Of a DNA stretch of 36,397 nucleotides, positions 26,383 to 34,816 are shown in pieces. Location of the stretch: assembly GCF_018609725.1 (NCBI RefSeq), contig NZ_JAHENT010000024.1, positions 1 to 36,397 of the forward strand, written 5' to 3'. The notes beneath the pieces were generated by a model that worked only from the letters and a program-made list of their open reading frames with translations, was not told the DNA's origin and searched no databases. The stretch is from Methanohalobium sp. (GTDB taxonomy: Archaea; Halobacteriota; Methanosarcinia; Methanosarcinales; Methanosarcinaceae). The position numbers and the translations under genes are program-made. Positions within the stretch are counted from its first letter, which is position 1. Each line of letters starts with the position of its first letter.

Positions 26383-28344
26383 TTATAGGTTATCAGAATA
26401 TTTGAGAACCACGCACGATTGAGTGCATTTACCGCATTTTGTACAAGAATCGTCTATAATAATGTTGGCGTGGTCTTCTGTACCATCGGATAATTTCACA
26501 GCATCAACCGGACAGATGTCTTTACAGATACCACATTTCTTACATTTTACTGCTCTTTTCAACTGTTTTATGGTTTCTTTAAAAACTGTGTGCGACCTAT
26601 CCTTTGTTTTTGCTGTGACCTTTATATTTCCGGATGAAAAGACTTTGATGCTTGCAGTATCGGTTTTTACGAGTAATGTTCCAAGGTCTTGTGAAAAAAC
26701 GGTTTTACCCATTATATTCATGATACCAGCACCCTGGTCAATATACATGCCTCTTACAGTTCCTTCAACAGTATATCCGCCTGATTTGCAGGGAGATATT
26801 CCAGATGTCATTTCCACACTGAATGGTTCTTCAGGTTTTTCAGGTGTTGTTTTAATATCCAGTTTTTCAGCAAGTTTCAACATTTTGGGTGGTAATTGTC
26901 TCCATCTCCAGAATCCATGCTCAACAAATTCTTCAGGTAATCCGTTTCTGTGAGCCCAATTAAGAAGGAAATTGTTCCACCTGTCATACATCTCAGGGTG
27001 TATCTCTTTCATCCTTTGATATTCCGCAGAAAGTGCCGCTGGACAGAGATAACATCCAACCCTTTCAAAACCCATGTCATAGAGTGGATTGTATTCAAGT
27101 TTTTGCCAGTAGATGTACAACCAGAGTTCAATCGCTTTCCAGTCCTTGATTGGAAATATATTCAGCTGGTTGGGAACGAAAGGATTCCGTTCTATAGTGG
27201 AGATTGCAGACCTTGAAAACGACTCATAAGTACGTTTACCATCTACAGTAAGACAGATTTCTCCTTTTTCATTACATTCATCAATTATAATATTTGCAGG
27301 AGCCAGTTTACAAACTTTACAGCACCATCTGAAATCTTTGGCAGGAGGACCAAAATCAACTACTTTTTCCCAGAATTTATTACCTGCACTGGATTCAACA
27401 AAATCTATATCGTTTTCACTGGAAAACCGTCTTGCAAATTCGACCGTTTCAGGATATTCAATACCGGTATTTATGAAAAACGCTTTAAGTTTCCTGTTTT
27501 TAAGAGCTTTTCTGGTCAAATCCAGAACAACCAGACTGTCTTTACCTCCACTAAAAGATACATGAACAGGCAAGTTTTTGTAATCTTTCTGGTTCACAAT
27601 ACCCTTTATGGTGTTCATGGCGTTTTTCTGGAGCTGTTTTAAATGGGAAATATTGGCATTTATAACATCGTTTAAATCAGGATTTTTTTCGGATAAAGTT
27701 ACTTTAGAATTGTCAATTTTTTTGACTTTCAAGACCGATTTTTCAGATGCAGAGAAATTCTTGCTGTCAAGATATGCAGTTCCATAACCTGTAAGCTTGG
27801 GCGTTTTCACAAGAACCTGTTCACCATTTTTTATATCATCCGTGTAATATTCAATCTGATTAAAATTTAACTTTTTACCGCTTAAATGGCGTTTAGTATC
27901 CTTAATTGTCACTGTTTTTTTATTTGTATGGTTTAGCAGTATCTTTGAACCGCTTAAAGAAAGGTCGAATTTGTAATCAAGTGTTTCAAGATCATACCGC
28001 AACACACCGATATGGTAACCATCTACAATAATCTCATCGGTTTTGTCTTCACCGGGAATTTTGTTAAAAAGTATCAGTTTATCCTTTATCGGATTGCAGC
28101 CAAAAATGGATTGAAGTTTTCGGGATAATATTTCACGTTCATAAGAAGAACAGAACCTTATGTCACCGGGCTGTGACAGGTTTATTTTGTTACCGCTTTT
28201 ATTGCATACCCCGCATTCTTCTCCTATAATTGGTACATTGCACTGGTTACACCAGAAAATGTAATTTTTATCATAGGTAATCTGTTTTTGTTTTTTGCGG
28301 TCTCTTGGTCTGGGTTTGTTTTTTGAAAATTTGGACTTGTGCAT
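26383..28344 (-). CDS. PAPS-reductase-family protein with zinc ribbon, PUA-like and ferredoxin domains
   Basis: This 653-residue protein has four parts. A basic N terminus leads to a CxxC...CxxC zinc ribbon (about 32-47). A region at about 165-225 with the GEQVLVKTPKLTGYGTAYL pattern resembles a PUA RNA-binding domain. The adenylyl-sulfate-reductase/PP-loop domain has SFSGGKDSLVVLD near 265, later WCCKVCKLAP and GCYLCPAA cysteines. The C terminus holds two 4Fe-4S ferredoxin motifs (CKKCGICKDICP and CTKCGKCTQSC). Homologues occur widely in methanogens, usually named PAPS reductase. The PUA-like part suggests an RNA substrate, perhaps sulfur transfer to tRNA, rather than sulfate assimilation, but this is inference. 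It is on the same strand as the kinase, 140 nt upstream. Confidence 0.85.
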   Translation of the reverse strand: MHKSKFSKNKPRPRDRKKQKQITYDKNYIFWCNQCNVPIIGEECGVCNKSGNKINLSQPGDIRFCSSYEREILSRKLQSIFGCNPIKDKLILFNKIPGEDKTDEIIVDGYHIGVLRYDLETLDYKFDLSLSGSKILLNHTNKKTVTIKDTKRHLSGKKLNFNQIEYYTDDIKNGEQVLVKTPKLTGYGTAYLDSKNFSASEKSVLKVKKIDNSKVTLSEKNPDLNDVINANISHLKQLQKNAMNTIKGIVNQKDYKNLPVHVSFSGGKDSLVVLDLTRKALKNRKLKAFFINTGIEYPETVEFARRFSSENDIDFVESSAGNKFWEKVVDFGPPAKDFRWCCKVCKLAPANIIIDECNEKGEICLTVDGKRTYESFSRSAISTIERNPFVPNQLNIFPIKDWKAIELWLYIYWQKLEYNPLYDMGFERVGCYLCPAALSAEYQRMKEIHPEMYDRWNNFLLNWAHRNGLPEEFVEHGFWRWRQLPPKMLKLAEKLDIKTTPEKPEEPFSVEMTSGISPCKSGGYTVEGTVRGMYIDQGAGIMNIMGKTVFSQDLGTLLVKTDTASIKVFSSGNIKVTAKTKDRSHTVFKETIKQLKRAVKCKKCGICKDICPVDAVKLSDGTEDHANIIIDDSCTKCGKCTQSCVVLKYSDNL

Positions 28345-28758
28345 CTGTATCAGATATAGTAGAACAGGGTTTTAAAAGGCTTTGGTGGTTTTAGTTAGGT
28401 AATGTTTAGTTAACAGAACATATTAATCTACTTTATATCGTTGGTATTTCAAAGAATAACGATTTGGATTTGTAAATCAAGTGAGAGGTCATCTTAATTG
28501 AACAGCACTATAAACAACACTAACATTTTTGCTTTTTTAATTAAATGGTTAACTTTCTGAACTATTACTTGAAATGCAGGAGATACTACAGCAGAAAATT
28601 GGCACTACAAAAAAATCGGATTTTCTAAAATTAATTTGAAAAATCTATCAAACTTAATTGAAATTATATCGGTTTTCAAATAATTATTTTTAATTCAAGT
28701 TAGACGATTTTATTTTGTTAAATTTTATATAAAATAACATAAAAATATATTATTTATA
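28345..28758. promoter_or_regulatory. 414-bp AT-rich divergent intergenic region
   Basis: No supported gene. It separates the PAPS-reductase-like gene (leftward) from the response regulator (rightward). A TATA box TTTATATA at 28724-28731 would start the regulator transcript near 28,750, giving a leader of about 9 nt and no ribosome site. The rest is low-complexity A/T with no repeat or hairpin that I could support. Confidence 0.45.
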
Positions 28759-29646
28759 ATGGCTGATGCAGATTCTACATCTAAAATACTGATAGTAGAC
28801 GATGAACCTGATCTTGTAGAATTATTAGCGGATTATTTGGACAAATATGATACGATTTCTGCTTACAATGGACAGGAAGCTCTAGAAATAATTGAGTCTG
28901 AAAATGTAGATGTTGTTTTATTGGATGTTATGATGCCTGACATCAATGGTTTTGAAGTCTGTAAACAGATAAAAAGTGACAAATTTCTGGATTACATACC
29001 GGTTTTAATGATAACTGCTTTATCAGACCATGATAATAAAATTCATGGCCTCGATTCTGGTGCAGATGATTTTCTTACAAAACCTGTTGATGGTGAAGAA
29101 CTAAATGCAAGGGTGAGGTCGTCACTAAGAATCAAGAACTTGCATGATGAATTAAGAAAGAACCACAACGAGTTATACGGACAACATCAAATAAGGAATA
29201 TATTGACAGGAATAATTCCTACATTACTGCAACAGCTTCCTAAAGAAAAAAAGAAAGTTTTAATATATCAAATGGTCAATGAAATTGAATCTCTGTTTAA
29301 TGAAATGTATGCGTCAAATAACAAAAACACAGATAAATGTCTGGATAGTGAAAATATAAATCCGGACAATGTTAAATATATATGTACTGAAGTTATGAAT
29401 TATCTAGGTGGCAATTTCAGCACAAAAGATTTTGAAAGTAATGGAAAACTTCTATTTACACTTGAAGGTACAACTTGTCCATGGTGTGCTTCGCAGGCAA
29501 AAATGAATCCTATTTTATGTAATCTTACAAAAAAAATTATCCATAATGTAGTTTCTAAAGCATATAGAAATATTTCTGTAAATACAGTAAAAACCATGGG
29601 CAATGGAAACGATACTTGCTACTTTGAAATCTTGAAAAATGATTAA
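28759..29646 (+). CDS. Response regulator with methanogen-type output domain
   Basis: The N-terminal receiver domain (about 1-125) has the acidic pocket Asp14-Asp15, phosphoacceptor Asp56 (VVLLDVMMPD), Thr86 and Lys108 (FLTKPVDG). A helical linker (KNLHDELRKNHNELYG) follows. The C-terminal half contains LFTLEGTTCPWCASQAKMNPILC, with a CPWC pair at about 239-242 and a third cysteine, resembling the 'methanogen output domain' (MetOD1) linked to receivers and kinases in methanogens. It has no DNA-binding HTH, so it may act through ligand or protein binding. The convergent gene, a kinase fragment, has a stop that overlaps this one. Confidence 0.88.
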   Translation: MADADSTSKILIVDDEPDLVELLADYLDKYDTISAYNGQEALEIIESENVDVVLLDVMMPDINGFEVCKQIKSDKFLDYIPVLMITALSDHDNKIHGLDSGADDFLTKPVDGEELNARVRSSLRIKNLHDELRKNHNELYGQHQIRNILTGIIPTLLQQLPKEKKKVLIYQMVNEIESLFNEMYASNNKNTDKCLDSENINPDNVKYICTEVMNYLGGNFSTKDFESNGKLLFTLEGTTCPWCASQAKMNPILCNLTKKIIHNVVSKAYRNISVNTVKTMGNGNDTCYFEILKND

Positions 29647-29786
29647 GAACTTATAGAATATATATCATTGTTTTTGATTTTTGTTGTTTGATTGTACACT
29701 GGTATTGTAAATGTAAAGGTAATCCCATTATTTGGTTCACTTTCAACCCAAATATCACGAGAAACGTCGCAAGGAAGCTCACTGCT

Positions 29787-30447
29787 TCAGCAGTTTGAGG
29801 AATTGCGATCATCGATTTTTGTATTTGGATTTAAATTAAATTTGTATAATTGATAGGTGTATCCATCGAACCTCTGTATGAGTTTTAAATATTTATGGTT
29901 TATACCCTGTGCAATCCTTTTAGCACCGCTTTTGATGTCGAAATATCCGCTGCTTCTGCATGCAACTGCACCTTTCCAGATAACTTTGTATTTTCCTTTC
30001 GGGACAACTGATTTTATGATGTCTCCAGATTGGAAACCGAATATGTATTTGATTCTGGGTGCAGGTCTTCTTGGAAATCCGTATCTGTCAAGTTTGCATC
30101 TTTTATAACTGCCTCTTCCTTTAGCATGGATATATAAGATTGAATCTATTTTGAACTTCAGTTCATCCGGTGTGGATTTACCTACACAGCACGCATCGAA
30201 GTGATGGTCTTTCGGCAGGTTCAATTTTATCCTGTTCATCTTGGTCAGTGCACCTGTACAGCATTCTACAAGTAGTTTTGTATCTTTCAGCACTTCAAAG
30301 ACCTTCCACCTTGTAGAGTTAACTACCGCTGATTGTAAATGGATATTTCTTATGAATCGTGGCCTTCTCGGCTTTCAGCAGTATTCTTGCTTTAGCCGGA
30401 TGGCACGGTGTTAACAGTTTCTTGTTTTTGTTTAATACGAATACCAT
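29787..30447 (-). pseudogene. iscB: IscB nuclease, internally deleted (PLMP domain and RuvC-III end kept)
   Basis: The ATG at 30445-30447 has a strong AGGAG 7 nt upstream and opens VFVLNKNKKLLTPCHPAKAR, the N-terminal PLMP domain of IscB (RRXRR type). The frame runs to KKYPFTI and then breaks. The sequence continues one frame over at AVVNSTRWKVFEV, which in copy 2 lies after the HNH domain. About 200 codons, covering RuvC-I, bridge helix, RuvC-II and HNH, are therefore deleted out of frame. The RuvC-III end (KDHHFDACCVG) and the C-terminal domain (RGSYKRCKLDRYGFPRRPAPR) remain open to the TAA at 29787. No active nuclease can be made from this copy alone. Confidence 0.88.
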
Positions 30448-30709
30448 GGATATTACTCCTTTCTCTGCTATCGTGCAGGTTACGCGGCTTATCAGCCGTC
30501 TCCCTTCGACAAAGTTATCCCGGCTTGTCGTGTACAGCACACTGTCCCTACCTCTCAGGACTGTTTAATGCTGTGCGATAGAGCAGCGGACCAGAGATGC
30601 ATTCGGGGGTATCATGGCCGGGATAACGTAGTTCCTTTAAGGAACTGAGTCTGGTCAATCAGGGCTTGCCGCAGGGACAAGCCCACCTCCTTTAGAGGTG
30701 GGTTATTGA
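30448..30709 (-). ncRNA. Candidate omega-RNA scaffold of IscB copy 1
   Basis: IscB guide RNAs are encoded just upstream of iscB. Here the 260-nt region folds with a perfect 11-bp long-range pairing between GTTATCCCGGC (30514-30524) and GCCGGGATAAC (30617-30627). It also has a GTTCCT-TTA-AGGAAC hairpin (30631-30645), a CAGCA/TGCTG-closed element near 30535-30575 with GTCC/GGAC inside, and the two terminal hairpins. Most of it is conserved in copy 2 with changes that keep the stems. The guide would come from DNA outside the left end (above 30710), that is, from the interrupted kinase gene. Ends are approximate. Confidence 0.65.
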
Positions 30710-31028
30710 CCTTCATGCATATTAACCAATCGTTTAACTAATGTTAACCCTAAACCAATACCTTGATACTTCCGATTAAGACCTGAATCTAATTGTTTGA
30801 ATGATTTAAAAATCTCGTTTTCCTTGTTTTCAGGTATACCGATACCAGTATCAATCACAGAAAATTGGTACTCTTTAGCAGTTTGTTTTATATCAACTGT
30901 AACAGAACCACTTTCTGTGAATTTCACAGCGTTACTGTTTCATTTTTCGTGAAAATCCAGTGTATCAAAAACCATAGTAACTTTATTTCAGTCTAATTTT
31001 TAGAGCATAAAACCAATAATTCAAAATT

Positions 31029-32204
31029 ATGTATGATGTGATAATTGTTGGTGCAGGTCCGGCAGGATCGACAGCTGCAAAACATACTGCTGAAAACGGA
31101 CTGGATACAATAATCCTTGAGAAACAAAAATTACCACGGAAAAAGCCTTGTGCCGGTCTCGTATCCCAGCGTGCCCTGAACAACCTTGAAGTAGAAATTC
31201 CTGAATCTTTGATAAAAAGGAGATGCTATGGAACTCGAGTGATATACAAAAAGCATGTACTGGAATCAAAACTGGATAGTCAAGTGGGTATACAGGTTTC
31301 AAGAAGTGAATTTGATTATTACCTTGTACAACAGGCTGCCAATGCAGGTGCAAAGGTTTTGGATAATACTCTAGTAAATTCAGTCTATGAAGATAAAGAT
31401 TATATTTCTATCAATACTAATGAAGGTTTGTTCAAATCCCGGTTTTTAATCGGTGCAGATGGCGTCAATAGTGTATGTTCCAGATATATATCGGGTGTTG
31501 AATCTGGTAAAAAAGCTTTTTCGCTGAATTCTGATGTACCGGTTTCGGTTGAATATATCAACAGTAGGTATTCGGATTTAACAGAAGTTGATTTTGGGAT
31601 TGTTAAAAACGGCTATTTCTGGGCATTTCCAAAAGATATCCACATATCAGTTGGAATGGGTATATTCGGAAACACATCAAAATCAAAACCCTTGAATGCA
31701 TATAAGGCTAATATAAAAAACAAAGGTTTTGATTATAAAAAACCCCAGGGTCATTTTATACCAATAGGTGGTTATAAAAGAAAGATTTGTTCAAGCCGTA
31801 TATTGCTTGCTGGTGATGCAGCCGGATTTGTTGATGCTTTCCTTGGAGAAGGTGTTCCGTATGCAATAATGTCTGGAAAAATTGCAGCAAATACCATAAT
31901 TGAAACTTTTAAAGATAACAACTTTTCAGATGATAAACTTTCAGATTATGTTAAAAAATGTGATGATGCTTTTAAAGAAAACCTGAAATATTCTCTTATC
32001 TTTTCAAAACTGTTTTACCGGTTCCCAAGTATCTTTGCAACGATGCTAACAAACAATAAAACCATGTTAGACCATGCGCTGCTTGTTGTAAAAGGTGAAT
32101 CTGGATATAAACAATTTGTCAGATGGTTGGTTCCACGATTTCCGTATTATATAATGAAAATTTTGAAAAACAGGTCTATTCATCGGTTAAGAAGCAATAA
32201 TTAA
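31029..32204 (+). CDS. Geranylgeranyl-reductase-family FAD oxidoreductase
   Basis: This 391-residue flavoprotein starts with the FAD-binding YDVIIVGAGPAGSTAAKH. It has the family motif PCAGLVSQRAL, an FLIGADGVNS segment, and LLAGDAAGFVDAFLGEGVPYAI near residue 265, typical of the geranylgeranyl reductase family (COG0644). In archaea such enzymes saturate isoprenoid chains of membrane lipids, menaquinone-like quinones or dolichol-type carriers; methanogens usually have several, and the substrate of this one is unknown. The start ATG lacks a strong ribosome site. A flippase gene follows 28 nt downstream, suggesting a link to a lipid-linked glycan pathway, as dolichol-phosphate saturation would fit. 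Confidence 0.88.
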   Translation: MYDVIIVGAGPAGSTAAKHTAENGLDTIILEKQKLPRKKPCAGLVSQRALNNLEVEIPESLIKRRCYGTRVIYKKHVLESKLDSQVGIQVSRSEFDYYLVQQAANAGAKVLDNTLVNSVYEDKDYISINTNEGLFKSRFLIGADGVNSVCSRYISGVESGKKAFSLNSDVPVSVEYINSRYSDLTEVDFGIVKNGYFWAFPKDIHISVGMGIFGNTSKSKPLNAYKANIKNKGFDYKKPQGHFIPIGGYKRKICSSRILLAGDAAGFVDAFLGEGVPYAIMSGKIAANTIIETFKDNNFSDDKLSDYVKKCDDAFKENLKYSLIFSKLFYRFPSIFATMLTNNKTMLDHALLVVKGESGYKQFVRWLVPRFPYYIMKILKNRSIHRLRSNN

Positions 32205-32232
32205 CTTGCTGCAATACAATAGGTAAATCAGG

Positions 32233-33678
32233 ATGAGCGAATACAAACTTTTTGCACAGCGAATCGGACTAGTCGGTATTACAAATTTTATTGGAAGTTT
32301 AAGTGGACTGATACTGCTTCCTATATTAACAAAGAATATGTCGATAGAAAGTTACGGTATTTGGGTTCAGATTATCGTCACGGTAGGTATAGTTCCCAAC
32401 ATCGTTATGCTTGGATTACCTGCTGCAATGGTTCGGTATTTACCATCTATTAGTTCAAAAAAAGATTTTCAAGATGTATTCTATTCGTTTTTGTCTATAG
32501 TTATAGTTACAGGGTTTTTGGCATCTTTTCTGGTGTCTTTTTTTGCAGACAACATAGCTGGTGTTTTATTCGAAGGTAATGCAGTTGCTGTGCGGATTTT
32601 GTCAGCAATCATATTTCTGGAATCCATAAACGGTATACTTTTTAATTATTTCCGGGCAACACAGCAAATCAAGAAGCATTCAGTTTTACTGATTACAAAA
32701 ACTGTCCTTTTTATTCTGCTTGTGTCATTTTTTGTATTGATGGGCGAGGGACTAACTGGTGCACTTGCAGGTCTTTTAACCAAAGACATCATGGTATTAC
32801 TAGTTACAATTGTTATGATAATATCCGAAATAGGTATTAAAAAACCAAATTTTGCGAACATAAAAGAATATCTTGGGTTTGGTTTGCCGAATGTACCGGG
32901 CGGTATGTCGCAGTGGATTGTAAACTCCAGTGACCGGTATGTTATCAGTGGTTTTCTCGGGGCTTCTGCTGTTGGTCTATATTCACCGGGCTACACTCTT
33001 GGGAATATTGGCAGGATGTTTCTTGCACCACTTAATTTCATGCTGCCGATGATTTTATCCAAATACTATGATGAAAACAATCTGGATGAGGTTAAAAAGA
33101 TTCTTAGTTATTCTCTGAAGTATTTCCTTGCTATAGGAATACCTGCTGTTTTTGGGTTATCTTTTCTATCAGAACAGATATTGTTGATACTATCAACCCC
33201 GGAAATTGCATCTAAAGGTTATCAAATCACACCGTTTGTAGCATTGAGTGCGCTGGTATTTGGAGTTTTTATTATCTTTGAGAAGGTTATTTATCTGGAA
33301 AAGAAAACAAAAACTATCGGGAAAATCTGGATGTTTGCTGCTGTTTTAAACCTTGGACTGAATATATTGATAATTCCTTATATCGGTATCATAGGTGCAG
33401 CTGGAACAACCCTCTTATCATTTATTGTAGGTCTTTGTTTGATTGTGTATTATTCCTCAAAATACCTGAAGTTTGATGTAAATTTCAGATTTATATCAAA
33501 GAGTCTTATTGCCTCGATTTTAATGTCTCTGATAGTTATAACATGGGATCCTACAAACCTGTTAAACGCCCTTGTTATGATTGGAATTAGTGCAGTGTTC
33601 TATTTTGTAGTTTTAATTTTGATGAAAGGATTCAGCAGGGATGAAATAGAGTTTTTCAAGAATCTGGTTAAATCATGA
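32233..33678 (+). CDS. Polysaccharide/lipid-linked oligosaccharide flippase (MOP superfamily)
   Basis: This 481-residue protein has 12-14 predicted membrane helices and matches the Wzx/RfbX/AglR-type flippases. Typical segments are RIGLVGITNFIGSLSGLILL at the N terminus, YGIWVQIIV, and the central FGLPNVPGGMSQWIVNSSDR with YVISGFLGASAVGLYSPGY, a strong signature of this family. It likely turns lipid-linked glycans across the membrane for surface polysaccharide or glycoprotein assembly. It lies 28 nt after the FAD oxidoreductase. Its stop is only 3 nt before a relict insertion-element end, so its terminator may have been displaced. Confidence 0.92.
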   Translation: MSEYKLFAQRIGLVGITNFIGSLSGLILLPILTKNMSIESYGIWVQIIVTVGIVPNIVMLGLPAAMVRYLPSISSKKDFQDVFYSFLSIVIVTGFLASFLVSFFADNIAGVLFEGNAVAVRILSAIIFLESINGILFNYFRATQQIKKHSVLLITKTVLFILLVSFFVLMGEGLTGALAGLLTKDIMVLLVTIVMIISEIGIKKPNFANIKEYLGFGLPNVPGGMSQWIVNSSDRYVISGFLGASAVGLYSPGYTLGNIGRMFLAPLNFMLPMILSKYYDENNLDEVKKILSYSLKYFLAIGIPAVFGLSFLSEQILLILSTPEIASKGYQITPFVALSALVFGVFIIFEKVIYLEKKTKTIGKIWMFAAVLNLGLNILIIPYIGIIGAAGTTLLSFIVGLCLIVYYSSKYLKFDVNFRFISKSLIASILMSLIVITWDPTNLLNALVMIGISAVFYFVVLILMKGFSRDEIEFFKNLVKS

Positions 33679-33681
33679 GCC

Positions 33682-34440
33682 TGACTGCTCTCCCACGATA
33701 ATTTGTGGGGTTCTCTTGAACCACGATACCCTCAACCTTTTATCAGGTTGAAATGCAACCTGAACAGGATAAAACAGAAGTCGTCCAATCAGTTGAAGGA
33801 TTTCCAGCACAAAAAGACAAGGAACATCGTTGACAATATCGAAGCAAACGTGATAATCCTCGGTGATTTATCCGCCAAACAGATGGCATCGAGCGAGAAA
33901 GGAGATAGAAAATCCAGTAAAGCACGCACCGCGGTACCCACAATTCAGGTCACATCGGACGGTTAGCTCAATTTCTGACACTCTAAATCAAAGATTTAGA
34001 GTTATTCTTAAATCTGCGATTTAAGAAGCCTATAAATCACAAAGAATAGGCAAAAGGATAATAGAAATTGATGAATCGTATACATCTCAGGATTGCTGTA
34101 ATTGTGGTTACCGGCAGAATATGCCTTTATACGAGAGAACCTATGATTGTCTCTATTGCGGACAGTCTATAGATAGGGATAAAAACAGTGTCATAGTGAT
34201 AATGGAGAGGTACTTACGCCAGGTTCAAGATACATCCTACTCCTGAACAGGAGAAGAAACTGGATGAGACTCTGGAATACTGCGGGTCGATCTGGAACCA
34301 TCTTCTATCACTTCAAGTTGATTTATACGAAAGATTCGGTCTATCCGTAAAGAGATCATCTCTGGAAAGAGACCTCAAGAATCTGGACTATCCTATACAT
34401 TCTTCGGTAAGACTGGATGTATTCCATCGCTTGCATTGTT
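33682..34440 (+). pseudogene. tnpB: Decayed TnpB fragments in permuted order
   Basis: Fragment A (about 33,770-34,246) reads NQLKDFQHKKTRNIVDN, then VIILGDLSAKQM (RuvC-II), then after frame breaks GRLAQFLTL, YKSQRIGKRIIEIDESYTSQ, the zinc ribbon CCNCG...CLYCG and RuvC-III SIDRDKNS. Fragment B (34,221-34,430) reads RFKIHPTPEQEKKLDETLEY, a TnpB N terminus, and GSIWNHLLSL. So the C-terminal part precedes the N-terminal part on the same strand. Neither has a start codon. A hairpin CCCAC-N8-GTGGG at 33692-33709 followed by CTGACT resembles the right end of the element at 18844, but in the opposite orientation. RuvC-I is missing. Confidence 0.75.
33980..34025. repeat. Tandem perfect hairpins inserted in the tnpB remnant
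   Basis: ACTCTAAATC-AAA-GATTTAGAGT (33980-34002) is followed 4 nt later by CTTAAATC-TGC-GATTTAAG (34007-34025). They fall exactly where the tnpB remnant's reading is interrupted (between GRLAQFLTL and YKSQRIGKR), so they look like a small inserted palindromic unit. Confidence 0.6.
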
Positions 34441-34575
34441 TATTGCATCTTGGATACTACCACCAGTGGAACGTCAATTTGTTCTCCTGATGCACCTGGA
34501 ATCAGTAGTAACATCGCTGATATTATTAATATTGCTATTTTTGAAATTGTGTTATTTTTAATATATCATTCACCT
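34424..34575 (-). pseudogene. Fragment of an exported beta-helix (NosD-like) surface protein
   Basis: On the minus strand the sequence reads a signal-peptide-like KIAILIISAMLLLIPGASGE followed by QIDV. After a frame change it reads TGGSIQDAINNASDG (34467-34424), the opening repeat typical of large secreted right-handed beta-helix proteins in Methanosarcinales. No intact start codon lies upstream. The fragment stops where the tnpB N-terminal remnant begins on the other strand, so it is probably the remains of a gene interrupted by that element. Confidence 0.55.
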
Positions 34576-34788
34576 TAATGCTTTGGTTTAACCAAAGAGT
34601 TAGCTATGGCCACATTGTAAAATCCATAAAAAAACTATTCGCCATCAACTTTAGCAATGTAGATGTTCAACGCTGGCTTTCTGATATTTGTACCTCTATT
34701 TTTGAGCGTTACAATTTATATTTATATATCTAAACAAAGTTACTTATATTTTTTAATACTCTCTGTACATATATAACAAGGATTTCAC
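34440..34788. other. Interval between the tnpB remnant and IscB copy 2
   Basis: This holds the start of the beta-helix protein fragment, a 17-nt palindrome CTTTGGTT-T-AACCAAAG (34581-34597), and an open 51-codon plus-strand frame (34578-34733) containing NVDVQRWLSDICTSIFERY. That frame could be a transposase scrap but is not recognisable. The last 80 nt are AT-rich up to the element end at 34788. Confidence 0.4.
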
Positions 34789-34816
34789 GAGAAGCGTCGC
34801 AAGGAAGCCCACTGTT

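Larger units (their letters stand above)
29758..30710 (-). mobile_element. IscB element, copy 1 (IS200/IS605 group)
   Basis: This 0.95-kb minus-strand element carries a deleted iscB and an upstream structured region. Left-end features on the plus strand are the hairpin CCCACCTC-CTTTA-GAGGTGGG (30682-30702) and GGGCTTG/CAAGCCC (30662-30668 with 30678-30684). The right end reads CACGAGAAACGTCGCAAGG from 29756, matching copy 2 (CACGAGAAGCGTCGCAAGG from 34786). The ends are fixed to within 1 nt by the restored kinase reading frame. No TnpA is present. Confidence 0.88.
29643..30960 (-). pseudogene. Histidine-kinase C-terminal fragment, split by an IscB element
   Basis: Two parts of one HATPase domain lie on either side of an insertion. 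The upstream part (about 30930-30711) has SNAVKFTESG, VIDTGIGIPE and QGIGLGLTLVKRLVNMHEG. The downstream part (29757-29643) continues DIWVESEPNNGITFTFTIP and ends at a TAA. Joining the flanks restores GAAGGTGATATTTGG in frame (HEG-DIW), so the insertion is precise and adds no target duplication. Upstream of SNAVKF the frame has a TGA, and HisKA and sensor domains are absent, so the gene was already truncated. Its stop overlaps that of the response regulator, its likely former partner. Confidence 0.85.

Noticed and set aside
30319-30540. Separate 73-residue gene upstream of the iscB fragment
   Set aside because: Only the part from 30447 is coding; it is the PLMP domain of iscB, and the upstream part is the guide-RNA region.
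33703-33966. 87-residue hypothetical protein
   Set aside because: From about residue 25 it is the RuvC-II region of a decayed tnpB; the start is accidental.
34578-34733. 51-residue plus-strand frame with a QRWLSDICTSIFERY segment
   Set aside because: No ribosome site and no recognisable domain; mentioned only as a possible transposase scrap.
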